From assembly GCA_945787435.1 (NCBI GenBank), contig CALZHX010000128.1:1-8100 (forward strand): a stretch of DNA of 8,100 bases. The letters are read 5' to 3'. The translations under genes were made by a program, and so were the position numbers. This DNA is from an uncultured Woeseiaceae bacterium. GTDB taxonomy: Bacteria > Pseudomonadota > Gammaproteobacteria > Steroidobacterales > Woeseiaceae. Shown here piece after piece: positions 5,819-8,100 of this stretch. The notes beneath the pieces are model-generated. The model was not told where the DNA came from and searched no databases. It was given only the letters and a program-made list of their open reading frames with translations. How positions within the stretch are numbered: the first letter of the stretch is position 1; every line of letters starts with the position of its first letter.

Positions 5819-8008
5819 ATGCAATTACGATTTCGACAGGGTTGTGCGAGCGCATTGTTGCTGTTGGCTCTGGTGCCTGTGGCCGCAGCCCAGGGCTCCC
5901 CGGATGACTCGATGATCGAGATCGTGGTCACGAGCCAGCGACGCGAGCAGCCCAGGCTGCAGCATGCCGGAAACATCGACCGCATCGGCTCCGAATCCCT
6001 GATGGCCATTCAGCACCATCACATGCACGAGCTGCTGACCAGGGTCTCCGGGGTGTGGCTCAGCCGCAATAGTGGGCAGGAACACCTGACCGCAATCCGC
6101 TCACCGGTGTTGACCGGCGCTGGTTCCTGCGGCGCGTTCCTGTTTCTCGAAGACGGCATACCGATTCGGCCCGCCGGATTTTGCAACGTCAATTCATTGT
6201 TCGAGATCAATTCCGAGCAAGCGCGGTCGGTCGAGGTCATACGTGGACCCGGCAATGCCCTGTACGGCTCCAATGCCTTGCATGGCATCATCAATGTCCT
6301 GATGCCAATGCCGGGTCCCGACCGCACGCCACGCGTTTCGCTCGAGATTGGAGACAATGATTTCTATCGCGCGAAGGCTGACCTGCCGTTCAGTGCGGAG
6401 TCGCCCTGGCTTGCCTCACTGGTCTACGCCGATGATGGCGGATTCCGCGATGACTCCGGTTACCAGCAGGGCAAACTGCATGCAAAGCGTGACTGGGAAC
6501 TCGCGAATGGCGCGTTTGCACTCGGTTTAACCGCAACCGATCTCGACCAGCAGACGGCGGGCTTCATTCTGGGTAAGGACGCCTACAAGGACCCTGCCGT
6601 CAATCGCAGCAACCCGAATCCCGAAGCGTATCGCAAGGCGTCTGCGCAACGCCTCTATGGCATATGGACCACGACGCGCAATAGCGTTGACTTCGATCTG
6701 CGTCCTTTCCTGCGACACTCCGACATGGAGTTCCTGCAGCATTTCCTGCCGGGACAACCGCTCGAGGAAAATGGTCATGTCAGCGCCGGAATGCTGGCAA
6801 CAGCGACGTTCGGTGACGCCCGACATCGCACTATTGTCGGCATGGATGTCGAGTGGTCCGACATGTTTCTGGTGCAGACGCAGGACGGACCGACCCCGGG
6901 GTCCCCATTTCTCATGGAGACCCGCCCGCAGGGAAAACACTACGACTACGACGTGACGTCGGCGGGGGTGGCCGCGTATGTGCAAACGGACTGGGCCGTC
7001 GACGAACGGCTGACACTGGGCGCTGGCCTCCGTCTCGATTACCTTGCCTACGACTACAACAACCGCATGCTGACTGGAAACACGCGTGATGATGGTACGG
7101 CCTGCGGATTCGGTGGCTGCCTGTATTCGCGCCCCGCTGATCGCAGCGACAGTTTTCGCAATGTCGCTCCGAAATTATCCCTGAACTATCAGTTCAGCGA
7201 CTCCGGCAGTACGTACGCTAGCCTGTCGCGCGGCTTTCGCGCGCCGCAGGCCACAGAATTGTACCGCCTGCAAAGCGGCCAGGAGATTGCAGATCTCGAC
7301 TCCGAACGCATCGATGCACTCGAATTCGGTGTGCGCAGCATCCGCGACCGCTTGTCGCTCGACATCGGCTTTTTCGCGATGAAGAAACGCGACAGCGTGT
7401 ACCGCGACGCTGACGGCTATAACGTCACCGGAGCTCGCAGCAAGCATCGCGGCATAGAGGTGTCGCTCGACTGGCAACTGGCCGACGACTGGTCCGTCGC
7501 CATCGATGCGAGCCATGCGCATCACACCTATGACTTCGATGTTATTGCATCGCGCGGCGAGACTTTCAATTCCGGGCGTGATGTCGACACCGCGCCTCGC
7601 TGGCTGGGTAGCCTGGAGGTGAACTACGAGCCGACAGACAAGATCAATGCCGGACTACAATGGACATCGATTGGCAAGTATTACCTCGACGCCGAGAATC
7701 GCTTCAGTTACCCGGGCCATTCGATCGTAAACCTGCGTGCCGGCATCAGCTTCACGTCACGTTTCAGCCTGGTCATGCGTCTTAATAATGTGACGGACCG
7801 CGATATTGCCGATCGCGCCGATTTTGCGTTTGGCAACTACCGTTACTTACCGGGTCGGGGTCGTGAATTGTTCGCGGAATTCCGTTACACGCCCAATGAA
7901 TCGCTGTATGCGATCAGCGCAGCGAGCTCAGCATCTCGTTCGTCATCGTCCCAGGCAAATTCTGCCGCGGCCACAGAGGCAATTTGCTCATACTTCGCCC
8001 TGCCCTGA
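5819..8008 (+). CDS. TonB-dependent outer-membrane receptor, substrate unknown
   Basis: A 729-residue outer-membrane gated channel for TonB/ExbBD-energised uptake, typically of ferric chelates, cobalamin or other large nutrients. Residues 1-24 are a signal peptide (hydrophobic LLLLALVPVAAA, cut before Gln25). The TonB box is IEIVVT (33-38). The plug runs from about 45 to 165, with LLTRVSGVWL (72-81) and the typical VEVIRGPGNALYGSNALHGIINV segment (139-160). The barrel follows, with YASLSRGFRAPQATELY (466-482) and the usual final strands NVTDRD (657-662) and PGRGRELFAEFRY (678-690). Two Cys pairs stand out: C104/C122 in the plug and C429/C434 (CGFGGC) in a presumed loop. The canonical barrel ends near Tyr690; a further 39-residue Ser/Ala-rich tail ending in Pro overlaps glpD antisense. 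No Fur box or neighbouring uptake gene identifies the ligand. Confidence 0.93.
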   Translation: MQLRFRQGCASALLLLALVPVAAAQGSPDDSMIEIVVTSQRREQPRLQHAGNIDRIGSESLMAIQHHHMHELLTRVSGVWLSRNSGQEHLTAIRSPVLTGAGSCGAFLFLEDGIPIRPAGFCNVNSLFEINSEQARSVEVIRGPGNALYGSNALHGIINVLMPMPGPDRTPRVSLEIGDNDFYRAKADLPFSAESPWLASLVYADDGGFRDDSGYQQGKLHAKRDWELANGAFALGLTATDLDQQTAGFILGKDAYKDPAVNRSNPNPEAYRKASAQRLYGIWTTTRNSVDFDLRPFLRHSDMEFLQHFLPGQPLEENGHVSAGMLATATFGDARHRTIVGMDVEWSDMFLVQTQDGPTPGSPFLMETRPQGKHYDYDVTSAGVAAYVQTDWAVDERLTLGAGLRLDYLAYDYNNRMLTGNTRDDGTACGFGGCLYSRPADRSDSFRNVAPKLSLNYQFSDSGSTYASLSRGFRAPQATELYRLQSGQEIADLDSERIDALEFGVRSIRDRLSLDIGFFAMKKRDSVYRDADGYNVTGARSKHRGIEVSLDWQLADDWSVAIDASHAHHTYDFDVIASRGETFNSGRDVDTAPRWLGSLEVNYEPTDKINAGLQWTSIGKYYLDAENRFSYPGHSIVNLRAGISFTSRFSLVMRLNNVTDRDIADRADFAFGNYRYLPGRGRELFAEFRYTPNESLYAISAASSASRSSSSQANSAAATEAICSYFALP

Positions 8009-8100
8009 TCCGCATCAAGTCCTATCATCAACCTTCGATGCACAATATCGACCAGCGTCCTGGCCATTTCTTCCCGTATTGCGAAGAGAACCTCGGCCTC
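7885..8100 (-). CDS. glpD: Aerobic glycerol-3-phosphate dehydrogenase, C-terminal fragment (5' end outside window)
   Basis: Only the last 71 residues and the TAA stop (7887-7885) are visible; the frame is open through the right edge. The fragment starts EAEVLFAIREEMARTLVDIV, continues HRRLMIGLD, and after a short helix has ASVAAAEFAWDDDERDAELA. This is the pattern of the C-terminal helical domain (DAO_C) of FAD-dependent GlpD: an Arg-Glu-Met-Ala-Arg-Thr helix, a pair of Arg before a Leu-rich strand, and the late (G/A)WD segment. The enzyme oxidises sn-glycerol 3-phosphate to dihydroxyacetone phosphate at the cytoplasmic membrane and passes electrons to quinone. It converges on the receptor gene and overlaps its 3' end by 124 bp. 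The catalytic FAD domain lies outside the window, so the call depends on this tail alone. Confidence 0.8.
   Translation of the reverse strand, partial: EAEVLFAIREEMARTLVDIVHRRLMIGLDADQGRAKYEQIASVAAAEFAWDDDERDAELAALIAYSDSLGV

Overview
This window looks like a chromosomal segment of a Gammaproteobacterium. The evidence is a moderately high GC content, two large outer-membrane proteins with typical proteobacterial signal peptides, a TonB-dependent receptor with an EIVVT-type TonB box, and the end of an FAD-dependent glycerol-3-phosphate dehydrogenase. An environmental or marine lineage seems likely, but that is inference from protein style; nothing here names a genus. I see no mobile element, phage gene, tRNA, rRNA or CRISPR array.

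Layout, left to right. Positions 1-3144 (minus strand) are one uninterrupted reading frame that runs off the left edge. Its 1048 visible residues encode an AAA-like (AAA_35-type) ATPase, a single transmembrane helix, a proprotein-convertase P/Homo B domain and a WD40-type propeller. Diverging from it, 3256-3504 (plus strand) is an 82-residue uncharacterised protein whose promoter sits so close to the start codon that the mRNA is probably leaderless. Converging on that gene, 3537-5750 (minus strand) is a patatin-like phospholipase with a POTRA domain and an outer-membrane barrel, the layout of PlpD-type (type Vd) autotransporters. Diverging from it across 68 bp, 5819-8008 (plus strand) is a TonB-dependent receptor of unknown substrate. 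At the right edge, 7885-8100 (minus strand) is the C-terminal end of glpD, overlapping the 3' end of the receptor gene by 124 bp.

The five genes alternate in strand (-,+,-,+,-), so there is no operon and each gene is probably its own transcription unit. The two divergent gaps (3145-3255 and 5751-5818) carry the likely promoters; the second has a palindromic ATTATAAT that reads as a -10 box on both strands. Functionally the window is biased to the cell envelope (secreted phospholipase, outer-membrane uptake, a membrane-anchored ATPase with a probably periplasmic sensor-like half), but no shared pathway can be demonstrated.

The points most worth a second look are the ATPase/TM/P-domain/WD40 architecture, the receptor's Ser/Ala-rich tail encoded on the antisense strand of glpD, the symmetric -10 element, and the probable leaderless small gene.
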